Both the position numbers and the translations under genes were made by a program. Under the pieces are notes generated by a model. The model was not told the DNA's origin and did no database searches. It saw only the letters and a list, made by a program, of their open reading frames with translations. Below are positions 1 to 9,663 of a DNA stretch of 64,000 nt, piece after piece; position 1 is the stretch's first letter, and every line of letters starts with the position of its first letter. This stretch comes from Scopulibacillus daqui (GTDB taxonomy: Bacteria; Bacillota; Bacilli; Bacillales; Sporolactobacillaceae): the NCBI RefSeq assembly GCF_016908855.1, contig NZ_JAFBER010000006.1, forward strand, positions 62,001-126,000, read 5' to 3'.

Positions 1-1683
1 ATGTCCTTTCCCAGGCGCAATCATTGGATAGACATTTTCACCGGCCTTTATCCTGCAGTCAATTAACACTGGTTCTTTGGCCGTTATGGTTTCATGAAAA
101 ACAGATTCAGCTTCTTGTTCATTTATCACGCGAATCCCTCTAATGCCATAACTTTCTGCCAATTTAACAAAATCCGGTTGAACAGGAATGATTGAATGGG
201 AATATCTTTCCTCATAAAAGGTTTCCTGCCATTGCCTTACCATACCAAGCGCCTCATTATTCAAAATGACAATTTTAATAGGGAGATTTAATTCTTTAAC
301 GACTGATAGTTCTTGAAGCGTCATTTGAAATCCGCCATCTCCTATTAAAGCCACGACGTTTTCTTCAGGGAAAGCTAATTGAGCGCCAATGGCAGCCGGA
401 AATCCAAATCCCATCGTTCCTAACCCGCCGGAAGTTACCCAGCGATGCGGCTGTTTAAATGGATAATATTGCGCTGCCCACATCTGATGCTGGCCAACGT
501 CCGTCGTTACGATTGCATTGCCGTTTGTATATTGATGCACCATTTCTATTAATCTTTGTGGCAGAAGCCCTTGTTCACCTTTGTTATACCAAAGCGGAAA
601 ATCGTTTCTGTATTGATTTAAACACCGGCGCCAATTATCGGTATCTGTCTTCATGTCCTCTTCGAGAAGCTTAACTAATGCCTCTTTGGCATCGGCGACA
701 ACCGGAATATGTGTATTCACATTTTTGCCGATTTCGGCGGGATCAACATCAATATGAGCAACCTTTGCACGCGGTGCAAAATGTTTGAGATTTCCTGTTA
801 ATCTATCATCAAAACGCGCTCCTATATTAATTAGTAGATCTGTTTCATGCAGCGCCATGTTGGCAGCATATACACCATGCATTCCCGCCATACCGAGGAA
901 TAATGGGTGATCTGCCGGGAAACTTCCTAAGCCGAGAAGTGTACTCGTCACAGGGATCTGGTAACGTTCTGCAAATTCAGTCAAATCATACGAAGCCTTA
1001 GCATGCAGGACGCCCGCCCCTGCTAAAATGACCGGTCTATCAGCCTGAGACAGCGCTTCTGATAATTTCTTAATTTGCAAATAATTCGGGGTTAAATTCG
1101 GCTGATAACCCGGTAAATGAATATCAGGTTCAAAATGTGCAACTGCCTTTCCCTGCGAAATATTTTTGGGAATGTCGATCAGCACCGGCCCCGGCCGGCC
1201 TGTTGTTGCAATATGGAAAGCTTCTTTCACAAGCCTTGGCAATTCTTTCATATCACTGACTTGGACATTATATTTTGTTATTGGCATTGTAATGCCCATA
1301 ACATCTGCTTCTTGAAATGCATCAGTTCCAATGACGTCTTGGGCAACTTGACCTGTAAAGATGACAAGCGGCAAAGAATCCATCATAGCATCGGCAATGC
1401 CCGTTACCAAATTAGTCACGCCCGGTCCGGATGTTGCAATGACTACACCAGGCTTGCCAGAGACTCGCGCGTAGCCTTCTGCGGCGTGGATGGCCCCTTG
1501 TTCGTGGCGGGTCAATACATGTTTGATCGGATTTTTATAAAGTGCATCATAGATAGGCAAAACCGCACCGCCGGGATATCCAAAAATAATCTCTGCTCCT
1601 TCGTTTATAAGAGATTGGATTAAGATATCTGCTCCGTTCATTTCGGCCGATGCCGTTTTATCAACACTTGTTTTAACAGCCAC
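1..1683 (-). CDS. ilvB: Acetolactate synthase large subunit, 3' end cut by window
   Basis: Thiamine-diphosphate enzyme that condenses pyruvate (or pyruvate plus 2-oxobutyrate) in the first common step of valine, leucine and isoleucine synthesis. The translation shows the catalytic glutamate in [16 protein letters not shown] (about residue 61), SGPGVTN, and the GDGGFQM metal/ThDP-binding motif near the C-terminus. About 560 residues are present; the family is about 570, so only the last residues are missing. Start chosen at GTG (1683), with GGGAGG about 8 bases upstream; the adjacent in-frame TTG (1686) is possible. It lies downstream of ilvD, separated by a T-box leader. The regulatory subunit ilvH would be expected just outside the window. 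Confidence 0.97.
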   Translation of the reverse strand, partial: MAVKTSVDKTASAEMNGADILIQSLINEGAEIIFGYPGGAVLPIYDALYKNPIKHVLTRHEQGAIHAAEGYARVSGKPGVVIATSGPGVTNLVTGIADAMMDSLPLVIFTGQVAQDVIGTDAFQEADVMGITMPITKYNVQVSDMKELPRLVKEAFHIATTGRPGPVLIDIPKNISQGKAVAHFEPDIHLPGYQPNLTPNYLQIKKLSEALSQADRPVILAGAGVLHAKASYDLTEFAERYQIPVTSTLLGLGSFPADHPLFLGMAGMHGVYAANMALHETDLLINIGARFDDRLTGNLKHFAPRAKVAHIDVDPAEIGKNVNTHIPVVADAKEALVKLLEEDMKTDTDNWRRCLNQYRNDFPLWYNKGEQGLLPQRLIEMVHQYTNGNAIVTTDVGQHQMWAAQYYPFKQPHRWVTSGGLGTMGFGFPAAIGAQLAFPEENVVALIGDGGFQMTLQELSVVKELNLPIKIVILNNEALGMVRQWQETFYEERYSHSIIPVQPDFVKLAESYGIRGIRVINEQEAESVFHETITAKEPVLIDCRIKAGENVYPMIAPGKGH

Positions 1684-1737
1684 CAATTGTCCCTCCCATT
1701 ATTTTTTTAGTCAATAAATTGTTTTAGTTATTAAACA

Positions 1738-2062
1738 AATAAAAAAGCCTTTTCTCCCCTTGCACACAACATACACTCGTATATGGTGTGTCGCATTGGG
1801 GTGAAAAGACTCTTTTCCACGGTACCACCCAATTTCACGGCGCCCTCGCGAACGCCGCCTCAGCAACAATCAAATCATTTGATTGTTGAGTGATATTAAC
1901 GAATATCATAAAGATACCCGGTTCAACCTACTAGATTGCCGTTCAGCTGAACACTCTGAGGCGATGTCGTATATAAGAGACATTGCCGGTTTCCACCTGC
2001 CCGGCTCTCTGTGAATGTCTGACCTTATAACTTTTACCTCTTCATCGTTTTTAGCGGATATG
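1738..2062 (-). promoter_or_regulatory. T-box riboswitch leader between ilvD and ilvB, probable Ile specifier
   Basis: On the minus strand the leader begins with a typical CGATGAAGAGG, then AGAGAGCCGGG and GGTGGAAACCGGC (stem I distal loop), the T-box core GGGTGGTACCGTGG (about 1813-1826) and a long terminator with arms AGTCTTTTCACCCC and GGGGAGAAAAGGCT plus a T-run (1738-1812). My manual fold pairs GAGG/CCTC at the base and AGACATT/AATGTCT above it. This leaves ATC (complement of 1963-1965) in the specifier loop, so uncharged tRNA-Ile would promote readthrough into ilvB. CTC (Leu; 1958-1960) is the alternative under a different fold. Leader class is certain; amino acid is inference. Confidence 0.93.
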
Positions 2063-2075
2063 TTGTTTTTAAGTT

Positions 2076-3743
2076 TTATATTTTCATAATGCCGCCTGTA
2101 TTGGCTGATGTGACAAGCTTTGCATATCTGGCAAGATACCCCTTTTTAATTTTGGGTTCCGGCGCTTGCCAATTCTTTCGTCTTCTTTCCATTTCTTCTT
2201 CTGTCTCAAGAATATTAATCGTCCGCTTTGTCAAATCAATAAAAATCTGGTCACCATTTTCTATTAATGCAATCGGACCGCCTTCAGCCGCCTCAGGTGA
2301 GATGTGGCCTACCGCTATTCCCCTTGTAGCACCTGAAAAACGCCCGTCTGTAATCAAAGCCACTTTCGTACCGAGCCCTCTGCCCATAATGGAGGATGTC
2401 GGAGCAAGCATCTCCGGCATTCCCGGACCGCCTTTCGGACCTTCATAGCGAATGACGACGACATGCCCTGCATGTACGGTACCGTTATCAATGCCTTTTT
2501 GCGCTTCCTCTTGGGAATTGAAGACGATAGCCTCTCCCAAGAAGGTTTTTATTGATGGATCAACTGCGCCAACTTTAATCACCGCGCCGGCCGGGGCAAT
2601 GTTTCCATATAAAATGGAAAGGCCGCCGACAGGGCTGTACGGATTATCTTTTTCCCTGATAACCTCTTTGTTAACAATTTCCGCATCCTTCACATTTTCA
2701 TAAATTGTTTTTCCGGTTATCGTTATTCTGTCACGGTGAATCGCGCCGTCAACTTTGCAAAGTTCTTTAATAATGGCGCTGATGCCGCCCGCTTCATGAA
2801 CATCCTGCATAGAATAATCCGAAGCCGGCATAATTTTCGCTAAGTATGGCACCCGCTCAGCGACTTCGTTAATGCGGTTGAGATCATAATCAATTTCTGC
2901 TTCATTAGCCAATGCCAATGTGTGCAGTACCGTATTTGTCGAACCGCCCATAGCCATATCTAAAGCAAAAGCGTCATCAATGGCTTCTTCAGTAATAATA
3001 TCGCGCGGCCGGATGTCTTTTTTAATTAAATCCATTAAATAGTTAGCAGCGTCGTATATAAGTCGATGCCGCTCTTCAGAAGTTGCGACAATTGTCGCAT
3101 TTCCCGGCGGTGTTACGCCAAGGATTTCCATCAATGAATTCATCGAATTGGCTGTAAACATTCCCGAACAAGAACCGCAAGTTGGACAAGCGCTGGTTTC
3201 AAGTTCTAAAAGCTCTTCAGTCGATATTCTGCCTGACTTGTGTGCGCCAACCCCTTCAAATACTGAAGTTAACGATAAATTTCGGCCTGTTTTTGAACGG
3301 CCGGCTTCCATCGGCCCTCCCGATACAAACACAGCAGGGACATTCGTTCTCGCAGATGCCAACAGCATGCCAGGCGTAATTTTATCACAATTCGGAATAT
3401 AAAAAACACCGTCGAACCAGTGAGCGTTGATAACCGTTTCAGCCGCATCAGCGATAATTTCCCGGCTTGGAAGCGAATATCTCATGCCAATGTGCCCCAT
3501 TGCTATTCCATCATCAACGCCGATGGTATTAAATTCAAAAGGGATTCCGCCTGCTTCCCTGATTGCATCCTTAACCACTTCAGCAAACTTATTTAAATGC
3601 TTGTGTCCTGGAATGATATCAACATATGAATTGCAAACACCGATAAACGGCTTTGACAAATCTTCTGTTTTTACACCCGCTGCATGCAATAAACTTCGAT
3701 GCGGAGCGCGATCAATGCCTTTTTTTATCATGTCGCTGCGCAT
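2076..3743 (-). CDS. ilvD: Dihydroxy-acid dehydratase
   Basis: Iron-sulfur enzyme that dehydrates 2,3-dihydroxy-isovalerate and 2,3-dihydroxy-3-methylvalerate to the 2-oxo acids of valine and isoleucine synthesis. The 555-residue product matches family length. Visible motifs: VCNSYVD (Cys about 37), [10 protein letters not shown], and [17 protein letters not shown], whose cysteines are cluster ligands in the family. I chose the ATG giving [15 protein letters not shown], because GAGGGTGG lies 5-6 bases upstream and the family N-terminus starts there; an ATG nine codons earlier lacks a good site. It ends just before the ilvB T-box. Its own promoter and a leader of about 330 nt lie upstream. Confidence 0.97.
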   Translation of the reverse strand: MRSDMIKKGIDRAPHRSLLHAAGVKTEDLSKPFIGVCNSYVDIIPGHKHLNKFAEVVKDAIREAGGIPFEFNTIGVDDGIAMGHIGMRYSLPSREIIADAAETVINAHWFDGVFYIPNCDKITPGMLLASARTNVPAVFVSGGPMEAGRSKTGRNLSLTSVFEGVGAHKSGRISTEELLELETSACPTCGSCSGMFTANSMNSLMEILGVTPPGNATIVATSEERHRLIYDAANYLMDLIKKDIRPRDIITEEAIDDAFALDMAMGGSTNTVLHTLALANEAEIDYDLNRINEVAERVPYLAKIMPASDYSMQDVHEAGGISAIIKELCKVDGAIHRDRITITGKTIYENVKDAEIVNKEVIREKDNPYSPVGGLSILYGNIAPAGAVIKVGAVDPSIKTFLGEAIVFNSQEEAQKGIDNGTVHAGHVVVIRYEGPKGGPGMPEMLAPTSSIMGRGLGTKVALITDGRFSGATRGIAVGHISPEAAEGGPIALIENGDQIFIDLTKRTINILETEEEMERRRKNWQAPEPKIKKGYLARYAKLVTSANTGGIMKI

Positions 3744-4074
3744 ACAATCCACCCTCTTCTGCAATATCAATGATCTGATTTGAATTTTATTTTGAACGCA
3801 GACTTTCGATCCTTTAGTGACCCTATCACGAAAATCTATGACAATGAAATGCTTTTTAGACGCCTATGTAACTTGGGGTTTTGACGATAAAAACGGTGTC
3901 GCCCATCCTTCAGCGATACAGCCGTCATCATTCATTGTTTGCGCCTCTAACATCCGCTGTATACGGTTTAAGATTCTCTAAATCATTATTTAGATTATTT
4001 AGAGATTTCGCTTTGCAGCTCAAAACATTTGAGCGATTTCAGCGAGTCGTTGACTTGTTTTGTTTGATTAATTG
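3744..4074 (-). other. Long structured 5' leader of ilvD
   Basis: Non-coding stretch between the predicted ilvD promoter and its start codon. It holds three separate perfect inverted repeats: GCTCAAA/TTTGAGC (4018-4034), TCTCTAAAT/ATTTAGAGA (3975-4005) and ATACAGC/GCTGTAT (3916-3962). There is no full T-box core; the closest string is a GGATGGGCGACACCG segment near 3896-3910, too divergent to call. I see no leader peptide rich in branched-chain codons. Short frames here (for example 3881-4144 on the plus strand) look spurious. Function unknown. Confidence 0.5.
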
Positions 4075-4080
4075 TGAATC

Positions 4081-4109
4081 ATATTACGCTTTTTTGCGGA
4101 GGCGGTCAA
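4081..4109 (-). promoter_or_regulatory. Predicted sigma-A promoter for ilvD
   Basis: On the minus strand TTGACC (-35, 4104-4109) is 17 bases from TAATAT (-10, 4081-4086). This implies a transcript starting near 4074 with a leader of about 330 nt before ilvD. Confidence 0.6.
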
Positions 4110-4221
4110 CACCTATTTTTAATTTTTTTGACTCTTTTGATTAATGAGTATATATTGAAATCGCTTACAACCTTGTCATTGCTTTACTTATATAAAAATT
4201 GTGACTTGATTGTAAATTTTT

Positions 4222-4236
4222 TTGAAACGGTTTCAA
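4222..4236. promoter_or_regulatory. Palindromic operator-like site, cre-like
   Basis: TTGAAACGGTTTCAA is a perfect odd palindrome (7-1-7) in the ilvD-hom intergenic region, about 150 bp upstream of the ilvD start point. It resembles a CcpA cre box but is one base shorter at the centre. CcpA activates ilv operons in B. subtilis from an upstream cre, so that role is possible; another LacI-family regulator is equally possible. Confidence 0.4.
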
Positions 4237-4339
4237 TCGGTTTCCACACCTTTCCAAACAAGGCATCTCAAGCTTTCTCTACTAGCTAAAATATCATTTA
4301 GCGTGGGAAAATAAATTTTAAATTTTTTATAAAATGATC

Positions 4340-4368
4340 TTGTATAACTGAAGGATCACCGATATAAT
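4340..4368 (+). promoter_or_regulatory. Predicted sigma-A promoter for hom-thrC-thrB
   Basis: TTGTAT (4340-4345) and a consensus TATAAT (4363-4368) are separated by 17 bases. The -10 lies about 50 bases before the hom start, so the leader is short and no attenuator is visible. Confidence 0.65.
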
Positions 4369-4420
4369 GTCCACTAACAGAAAACATTTGTCTCTTTTAC
4401 AAATACAGGAGTGATAAATA

Positions 4421-5713
4421 ATGGATCATGTATCGGTAGGTTTATTAGGATTTGGAACTGTCGGCACCGGCGTCGTTCATTTGCTTACAGATGATCAAGA
4501 AAAGCTGAAGGAGCGCACTGGGTGTTCAATCCATATTGAAAAAATACTTGTCCGGGATAAAGACAAAATAAGAAAAATCAAACTTGATAACCGCTGTCTG
4601 ACTCAAGATGCCAGAGATATTATAGATAATCCGAATATCGATATTGTCATCGAAGTCATGGGGGGCATTAACAAAGCGCGTGAATATATTTTACAGGCCT
4701 TAAGAAACAAAAAGCATGTCATTACAGCAAATAAGGATCTTATGGCTCTCCATGGGAGCGAACTGCTTCAAACTGCTGCAGATAACCATTGTGATTTATA
4801 TTATGAGGCAAGCGTCGGCGGCGGCATTCCGATTATCCGCAGCTTAACAGAGGGGCTTGCAGCAGACCGTATTCAAAAGATCATCGGCATCGTTAACGGC
4901 ACGACAAACTATATATTAAGCAAAATGAGCCAACAGCCAGTTTCGTATGAAGAAGTGCTCAGGGAAGCACAAGCACTAGGCTTTGCAGAAGCGGACCCGA
5001 CATCTGATGTTGAAGGACTGGACGCCGCGAGAAAAATGGTGATTTTAAGCCATCTTGCCTATTCAATACCGGTAAATCTGGAAGATGTAACGATTGAAGG
5101 GATTACCCAAGTAGAGCAAGAAGATATTACTTACAGCAAAAAGCTTGGCTATACGATCAAATTAATCGGTATTGCAGAATATGAAAATCATTTGATTGAT
5201 ATCAGCGTTCAGCCGACATTATTGCCGATTCAGCATCCATTGGCCTCTGTTGAAAATGAATATAATGCCGTTTATGTATATGGCGAATCGTGCGGCGAAA
5301 CAATGTTTTACGGACCGGGAGCAGGTGAATTGCCAACCGCTACCGCTGTCGTTTCCGATCTGATCACTGTCGTCAAAAACCTTAGCCTTGGCATTACAGG
5401 CCATCATATTTTTCTTCCAAATTTAAAAAAGCAATGTAAACCAGCGGAAGCCATTGCCAGCCGATATTTTTTAAGAATGCATGTCTTTGACAAGCCGGGA
5501 GCATTTTCTAAAGTCAGCCATTTATTCAAGGAACAGGGCATTAGTTTGGAAAAGTTAATCCAAGAGCCATTAATTAGAGGCGAAAAAGCTGAAGTGGCCA
5601 TTATTACCCATGAAACGAACAAGCAGGCATTCGAAAATACTTGCCAGCTTTTGAAAGATCTTGATGTTGTTAGTGATGTCAAAAGCTATTATCGTGTTGA
5701 GGGGATGAATTAA
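4421..5713 (+). CDS. hom: Homoserine dehydrogenase
   Basis: Reduces aspartate semialdehyde to homoserine with NAD(P)H, the branch point to threonine and methionine. The 430-residue protein has the N-terminal dinucleotide motif GLLGFGTVGTG (residues 7-17), ITANKDLMA, the substrate-domain segment DVEGLDAARKM, and a C-terminal ACT domain from about residue 350 (HVFDKPGAFSKV) for feedback control. Size and domains match the monofunctional Bacillus enzyme. An RBS (CAGGAG) precedes the ATG. Its TAA stop directly abuts the thrC ATG, so translation is likely coupled. Confidence 0.97.
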   Translation: MDHVSVGLLGFGTVGTGVVHLLTDDQEKLKERTGCSIHIEKILVRDKDKIRKIKLDNRCLTQDARDIIDNPNIDIVIEVMGGINKAREYILQALRNKKHVITANKDLMALHGSELLQTAADNHCDLYYEASVGGGIPIIRSLTEGLAADRIQKIIGIVNGTTNYILSKMSQQPVSYEEVLREAQALGFAEADPTSDVEGLDAARKMVILSHLAYSIPVNLEDVTIEGITQVEQEDITYSKKLGYTIKLIGIAEYENHLIDISVQPTLLPIQHPLASVENEYNAVYVYGESCGETMFYGPGAGELPTATAVVSDLITVVKNLSLGITGHHIFLPNLKKQCKPAEAIASRYFLRMHVFDKPGAFSKVSHLFKEQGISLEKLIQEPLIRGEKAEVAIITHETNKQAFENTCQLLKDLDVVSDVKSYYRVEGMN

Positions 5714-6775
5714 ATGTTATGGCAGGGACTTATTTCTACTTATCAAAATTTTTTACCAGTTAATGAAAAAACCCCAAGACTCACTTTAATGGAGGGAAAT
5801 ACGCCATTAATTCCTTTGGAGAAATTATCTCAACAATGGGGTGCGGAGATTTATGCCAAATATGAGGGCCTGAATCCAACCGGCAGCTTTAAAGACCGCG
5901 GAATGGTTCTAGCTGTTGCTAAAGCAAAAGAAGCAGGAGGACAAGGCGTGATTTGCGCTTCCACAGGAAATACGGCCGCGTCAGCCGCCGCGTACAGTGC
6001 CCGGGCTAATATGGAATGCTTAATTGTTATTCCTAAAGGTAAAATCGCCCTGGGCAAGCTTGCTCAAGCCGTTATGTACGGTGCAAAAATCTACGAAGTG
6101 GACGGCAATTTTGATGATGCTTTAGAAATCGTCAGATACACCGCTCAGCATTCTTCTTATCATTTGGTCAACTCTGTTAATCCCTACCGCCTTGAAGGCC
6201 AAAAAACAGCCGCTTTTGAAGTTTGTGAACAACTAGGCGGCGCGCCGGATATTCTTGCGATCCCTGTCGGCAATGCCGGGAATATATCTGCTTACTGGAA
6301 GGGCTTTAAAGAACTTCATGAACGAAATCAAATGTCTTTGCCGCAAATGCGCGGATTCGAAGCAGAAGGTTCAGCGGCAATTGTTAAGAATAAAGTCATT
6401 GAACAGCCTGAAACGATCGCTACAGCAATAAGAATCGGGAACCCTGCCAGCTGGCATCTGGCTGTCGAAGCTGCGAAAGACTCAAAAGGAAAAATTGACA
6501 GCGTTACGGATGAGGAAATTTTGGCTGCCTATAAAACACTGGCAAAAGAAGAAGGCCTATTTGCGGAGCCGGCATCTTGCGCATCTCTTGCCGGCATTAA
6601 GAAACAGATTGAAACAGGAGAAATCAAACAAGGCGCGAAAATCGTTGCCGTATTAACAGGAAATGGCCTTAAAGACCCTGAAACAGCCATGGATACTTTA
6701 ACCGTTCAGCCCACCCTGTTAAAAGCTGAAAAAAACCAATTGCTTGATGTTATAGGAGAAGGTGTTGCAAAGTGA
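5714..6775 (+). CDS. thrC: Threonine synthase
   Basis: PLP enzyme that converts O-phosphohomoserine to threonine. The pyridoxal lysine lies in [11 protein letters not shown] (Lys60), followed by the [14 protein letters not shown] phosphate-binding loop and [15 protein letters not shown]. The 353-residue length matches the short, class II type threonine synthase of Bacillus. It is the second gene of hom-thrC-thrB. It starts immediately after the hom stop codon and overlaps the thrB start by four bases (GTGA). Confidence 0.97.
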   Translation: MLWQGLISTYQNFLPVNEKTPRLTLMEGNTPLIPLEKLSQQWGAEIYAKYEGLNPTGSFKDRGMVLAVAKAKEAGGQGVICASTGNTAASAAAYSARANMECLIVIPKGKIALGKLAQAVMYGAKIYEVDGNFDDALEIVRYTAQHSSYHLVNSVNPYRLEGQKTAAFEVCEQLGGAPDILAIPVGNAGNISAYWKGFKELHERNQMSLPQMRGFEAEGSAAIVKNKVIEQPETIATAIRIGNPASWHLAVEAAKDSKGKIDSVTDEEILAAYKTLAKEEGLFAEPASCASLAGIKKQIETGEIKQGAKIVAVLTGNGLKDPETAMDTLTVQPTLLKAEKNQLLDVIGEGVAK

Positions 6776-7683
6776 ATCAGCTTCCATTTCAAATAAGAGT
6801 ACCCGGCAGCACTTCAAACCTTGGGCCGGGGTTTGATTCAATTGGCCTTGCCGTCAACCGCTATCTTTACCTTAATGTTGAAGCTGCAGACAGCTGGCAT
6901 ATTGCCTTTGATCAAAATCCGGTTAACTTGCCTGAAGCAGAAGAAAATATTATATATCAAGCTGCCCAAATGGTCAGCGAAAAATATAATAAAAAACTAT
7001 TGCCTTTATCCGTAACCATGCAAAGTGACATTCCTCTCGCCAGAGGACTTGGCAGCAGTGCTGCAGCCATTGTCGCTGGGGTGGAAATCGCTAATATCAT
7101 ACATGAACTTCAATTATCAAAACAGGAAAAGGCGCATTTAGCCAGCTGCTTTGAAGGGCATCCTGATAATGCAACGGCTTCTGTTTACGGCGGACTAACC
7201 GTGTCGCTTCATACTGAGCAAAAAACTGAAACTGTCGCATTGCCTGCGCCTGATATTGATTTAATAGCCATGATTCCATCGGCAGAACTTAAAACTAAGG
7301 ATTCCCGCAATGTGCTGCCGGAATCTTTATCGTACAGCGAAGCCATTAAAGGAAGTGCAGTCGGAAACGTCCTAGTTGCGGCGATTTTGCAAAATAATTG
7401 GGAACTAGCCGGTAAAATGATGGATCAAGATGTATTTCATCAGCCTTATCGGGAGTCTCTTGTACCCGATCTCCCAACAATAGCCGCTTTAGCCCGGGAT
7501 TTCGGGGTCCTTGGCACAGCTTTAAGCGGTGCAGGTCCTACAATTAATTGCTTTATCCCCAAAGGTAAAGGTGAATATATCGCATCGATATTGAAAACGG
7601 CATTTCCAGAGTACCATTGCGAAATACTTTCTCCTGTAAATCATGGGGTTTGGAGATTAGCTGAAGAAGAAAAAACTTTTTAA
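6772..7683 (+). CDS. thrB: Homoserine kinase
   Basis: GHMP-family kinase that phosphorylates homoserine with ATP to supply threonine synthase. Visible motifs: [17 protein letters not shown] (residues 9-25) and the GHMP ATP-binding loop [16 protein letters not shown] (about 88-103), plus a C-terminal [11 protein letters not shown]. The 303 residues match the family. The GTG start overlaps the thrC TGA stop (GTGA), which indicates translational coupling. No strong terminator follows directly; a small membrane peptide and a terminator lie about 100-240 bp downstream. Confidence 0.96.
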   Translation: MNQLPFQIRVPGSTSNLGPGFDSIGLAVNRYLYLNVEAADSWHIAFDQNPVNLPEAEENIIYQAAQMVSEKYNKKLLPLSVTMQSDIPLARGLGSSAAAIVAGVEIANIIHELQLSKQEKAHLASCFEGHPDNATASVYGGLTVSLHTEQKTETVALPAPDIDLIAMIPSAELKTKDSRNVLPESLSYSEAIKGSAVGNVLVAAILQNNWELAGKMMDQDVFHQPYRESLVPDLPTIAALARDFGVLGTALSGAGPTINCFIPKGKGEYIASILKTAFPEYHCEILSPVNHGVWRLAEEEKTF

Positions 7684-7781
7684 GTAAAATATACCTTATC
7701 AGCTCAAAAATGTTGTTAAAAAATATCATTGCATGGACCTCTTTTTTCGGGAAAAGATAAAAGAAAAAGGGGGTCCTTAAT

Positions 7782-7886
7782 TTGAAGCAGAATGTTGAAG
7801 GAAGATATACCAAATATGTCTGGATAGTTATCGTTATTGCCGCTCTTATTTATGGGGTCGGTTATGTATGGATAAGGATGCGGTAA
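7782..7886 (+). CDS. 34-residue single-pass membrane peptide
   Basis: TTG start preceded by AAGGGGGT about 7 bases upstream. The product has a charged N-terminus (MKQNVEGRYTKYVW), one strongly hydrophobic segment (IVIVIAALIYGVGYVW) and a basic tail (IRMR). It lies between thrB and a strong terminator, so it may be the last gene of the threonine operon or a separate transcript. I do not recognise a family. Support is the good RBS, an amphipathic-to-hydrophobic design and the terminator right after its stop. Confidence 0.5.
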   Translation: MKQNVEGRYTKYVWIVIVIAALIYGVGYVWIRMR

Positions 7887-7897
7887 TTAATGACATC

Positions 7898-7928
7898 AAA
7901 TGTTCCCTGAAACCGGGAACATTTTTTA
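7898..7928 (+). terminator. Rho-independent terminator after the thr region
   Basis: Stem TGTTCCC/GGGAACA with loop TGAAACC is followed by a run of six T, 12 bases after the small membrane peptide. The stretch from here to about 8115 shows no gene or clear site. Confidence 0.85.
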
Positions 7929-8116
7929 TACGCAAGGTATTGAGTTGAGATTTGAAACAGTTGTACCGCGCTGACATATTTTTTATTAAAACTTAATTAA
8001 TGTCTTTGATCAATCCTTCTGTAGATTTGCCTTCCGCCTATATTCCATTCCTTTGCCCTTATCTTTCAAAGCACAATACTTATAGTCCCGGTAATCATAT
8101 TTAAATGCAAACGGTT

Positions 8117-8168
8117 TTGTTTAAAAAATATTTTGTTATAAAATATTTAACGTTGAAAGCATTTTCAA
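8117..8168 (+). promoter_or_regulatory. gnt promoter with overlapping cre-like sites
   Basis: TTGTTT (8117-8122) and TAAAAT (8139-8144), spacer 16, form a plausible promoter. TTGAAAGCATTTTCAA (8153-8168) lies just downstream and differs from a perfect cre palindrome by one central base. A second, weaker cre-like string (ATGCAAACGGTTTTGT) overlaps the -35. This arrangement suggests CcpA road-block repression of gluconate use. No gntR gene is present in the window. Confidence 0.55.
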
Positions 8169-8273
8169 AAGGTTTAATGCCATAAAATTTTACCTTAATA
8201 ATGAAGGGACTGATGATTTAACCTGCAATCATTTATTCATTAAATATATTAAGGGTAAGGGAGTTACTTTCAA

Positions 8274-9635
8274 ATGTATAGTGTATTTGGACTAAGTCAT
8301 CACACCAGCTTACTTTTATATGCACTTGTTGCCATCATTCTCCTCATTGTCCTCATTGCAAAAGTAAAATGGAACCCTTTTGTTGTTCTTATTCTTGTTT
8401 CCATTTTATTAGGTCTTGTTGCGGGAATGAAATTTCCTGATATTGTTAAATCTGTTCAAGACGGCGTCGGGAGCCAACTGGGGTCTATTGCTGTAATTAT
8501 CGGACTCGGTACGATGCTTGGCAAAATGATGTCGGAATCCGGAGGGGCTGATATTATTGCCAGTACACTGATTAAGCGGTTTGGTGAAAAAAATGTTCAC
8601 TGGGCAATGATGTTCGTCGCATTAATTGTCGGCATTCCGGTCTTTTTTGAAGTCGGGTTAATTCTTTTAATACCGCTTGTTTTTACAATTGCACGGAAAG
8701 CCAATATGTCCTTATTGCAAATTGGGATCCCGCTGGCAGCCGGTCTCTCTTCAGTTCATGGCCTTCTCCCGCCGCATCCTGCACCAATGATCGCCATAGA
8801 TGCTTTTCATGCAAGCATTGGAAAAACTATTGGCTATGCGTTCATAGTCGCTATTCCAACAGCGATCATTGCTGGCCCGGTTTTCGGGACATTCATTGGC
8901 AAAAGAATCAAATTATCGCCGTCAACAGAACTCGCCAAGCAATTTTCTAGAAAAGACAACCATTTTAAAACGACTGGTTTCGGGATCACATTATTCACTA
9001 TATTGATTCCAGTTATTTTAATGCTTTTAAGCGCGGTCGTTGATGTTGCTGCCAAAGGAAATAATACAGTTAAAACGATTTTTGACTTTATCGGAAATCC
9101 AATTGTGGCATTAATTGTTGCTGTCATTTTTTCTTTTTTTTCACTGGGTTATTCGAAAAAAATGTCCAGAGAAGATGTTTCTAAATTTACTTCGCAATGC
9201 TTGGCGCCTACGGCATCAATTATTTTAATTATTGGAGGCGGCGGCGCATTTAAGACTGTGCTTATTAACAGCGGTGTCGGCAATGCTATTGCTGATATTG
9301 CATCGCATACCAACATTTCACCGCTTTTATTTGCATGGCTGGTTGCTGCGCTCATCCGTATTGCAACAGGTTCTGCAACAGTAGCTATGACTACTGCCGC
9401 CGGAATTGTTACACCGATCATTGCTCAAGCTCCGGACGTAAATTTACCATTGCTCGTACTCGCTACCGGCTCTGGTTCACTGATTTTATCGCATGTAAAC
9501 GATGCTGGTTTCTGGATGGTCAAGGAGTTCTTTAATATGTCTGTTTCGCAAACATTCAAATCATGGACCGTTATGGAAACGCTTATTTCTGTCGTTTCGA
9601 TCATTATTATATTAATACTGAATGTTATTTTATAG
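8274..9635 (+). CDS. gntP: Gluconate:H+ symporter, GntP family
   Basis: Integral membrane permease that imports gluconate. The 453-residue sequence is almost entirely hydrophobic, with about 12 predicted membrane segments. It has GntP-family signatures GIPVFFEVGLILLIPLV, GLLPPHPAPM and a C-terminal GSGSLILSHVNDAGFW. The RBS GGGAG precedes the ATG. It is followed by gluconokinase 28 bases downstream, so the two form a gluconate uptake operon. Unlike B. subtilis gntRKPZ, the order is P-K and the regulator and gntZ are absent here. Confidence 0.95.
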   Translation: MYSVFGLSHHTSLLLYALVAIILLIVLIAKVKWNPFVVLILVSILLGLVAGMKFPDIVKSVQDGVGSQLGSIAVIIGLGTMLGKMMSESGGADIIASTLIKRFGEKNVHWAMMFVALIVGIPVFFEVGLILLIPLVFTIARKANMSLLQIGIPLAAGLSSVHGLLPPHPAPMIAIDAFHASIGKTIGYAFIVAIPTAIIAGPVFGTFIGKRIKLSPSTELAKQFSRKDNHFKTTGFGITLFTILIPVILMLLSAVVDVAAKGNNTVKTIFDFIGNPIVALIVAVIFSFFSLGYSKKMSREDVSKFTSQCLAPTASIILIIGGGGAFKTVLINSGVGNAIADIASHTNISPLLFAWLVAALIRIATGSATVAMTTAAGIVTPIIAQAPDVNLPLLVLATGSGSLILSHVNDAGFWMVKEFFNMSVSQTFKSWTVMETLISVVSIIIILILNVIL

Positions 9636-9663
9636 TGCATTTTGATGAAATGAGGGGTTTTTT

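Noticed and set aside
1117-1623. 168-residue plus-strand open frame inside ilvB
   Set aside because: Antisense shadow of a strongly conserved coding region, with no RBS.
1951-1960. Leu (CTC) specifier in the ilvB T-box
   Set aside because: Considered first, but pairing GAGG/CCTC at the stem base uses this CTC, leaving ATC in the specifier loop. It is kept only as an alternative.
3881-4144. 87-residue open frame upstream of hom
   Set aside because: No RBS, composition unlike a protein, overlaps the ilvD leader hairpins and promoter on the other strand.
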